Assembly (NCBI GenBank): GCA_016201195.1
Contig: JACQDI010000283.1
Location: 1-6,143, forward strand
Source of the DNA: Acidobacteriota bacterium
GTDB taxonomy: Bacteria; Acidobacteriota; Terriglobia; Bryobacterales; JACQDG01
Length of the DNA stretch: 6,143 bases
Reading direction: 5' to 3'
Part shown: positions 6,071 to 6,143 of the stretch, piece by piece
Numbering within the stretch: the stretch's first letter is position 1
How the letters are laid out: each line of letters opens with the position of its first letter
Notes under the pieces: generated by a model
The model's input: only the letters and a program-made list of their open reading frames with translations
The model's database searches: none
What the model was told of the DNA's origin: nothing
Program-made: the position numbers and the translations under genes

Positions 6071-6143
6071 TCTGGGTGCCTGGACCCACTTCGGGACCTC
6101 GGGACCGGCCTCGGAGTGTAAGTCCCGTTGACTCCCACCGAAC

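Noticed and set aside
6090..6110. Short CGGGACC direct repeats near the right end
   Set aside because: Only two adjacent short copies occur in GC-rich DNA; too little to call an operator or repeat array.
3813..6121. Two long plus-strand open frames (3813-5009, 398 aa, and 4931-6121, 396 aa) covering the deacetylase genes
   Set aside because: They are antisense to the two PIG-L genes, which have clear family motifs and Shine-Dalgarno sites. Their Val/Ala/Gly/Leu-rich content is the expected mirror of GC-rich codon use.

Overview
This window is about 6.1 kb of GC-rich DNA. The families present suggest an Acidobacteriota genome, possibly of the Solibacter/Bryobacterales type: an 'ICPxCCGxxREE' cysteine-rich protein, long GT-C-like membrane proteins, a Tat-exported LmbE/PIG-L protein and a short outer-membrane beta-barrel. 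This assignment rests on remembered family distribution, not on any search.

Left part (1-1753, minus strand): two overlapping genes for polytopic membrane proteins resembling GT-C/ArnT-like glycosyltransferases. The 546-residue protein is complete. The second begins inside its 3' end and runs off the left edge. A 19-bp divergent intergenic gap separates them from a plus-strand gene (1773-2420) for a conserved protein of unknown function with eight cysteines in its first 41 residues. A perfect 28-bp palindrome follows it.

Middle (about 2500-3925): a damaged insertion sequence. Its first ORF, a small CxxxxCxC protein of the DUF6788 type, is intact. Its transposase is broken: the N-terminal 146 codons read on the plus strand, the next 69 codons lie inverted on the minus strand (3578 down to 3372), and the rest is missing. 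The inverted piece abuts the N-terminal part of an outer-membrane beta-barrel gene on the minus strand, whose C-terminal half is not in the window. Together these suggest an IS-associated inversion and deletion that also destroyed the barrel gene.

Right part (3978-6028, minus strand): two tandem paralogous PIG-L/LmbE-type putative zinc deacetylases, 53 bp apart, each with a strong Shine-Dalgarno site. The upstream one has a twin-arginine signal; the downstream one has no clear export signal. Both carry AHxDDxP in place of the usual AHPDDE. A perfect TATAAT precedes the first. The truncated barrel gene lies just downstream and may once have been co-transcribed.

I see no CRISPR array, tRNA, rRNA or convincing novel defence system. 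The most informative features are the scrambled transposase, the paralogous deacetylase pair and the unnamed cysteine-rich protein.
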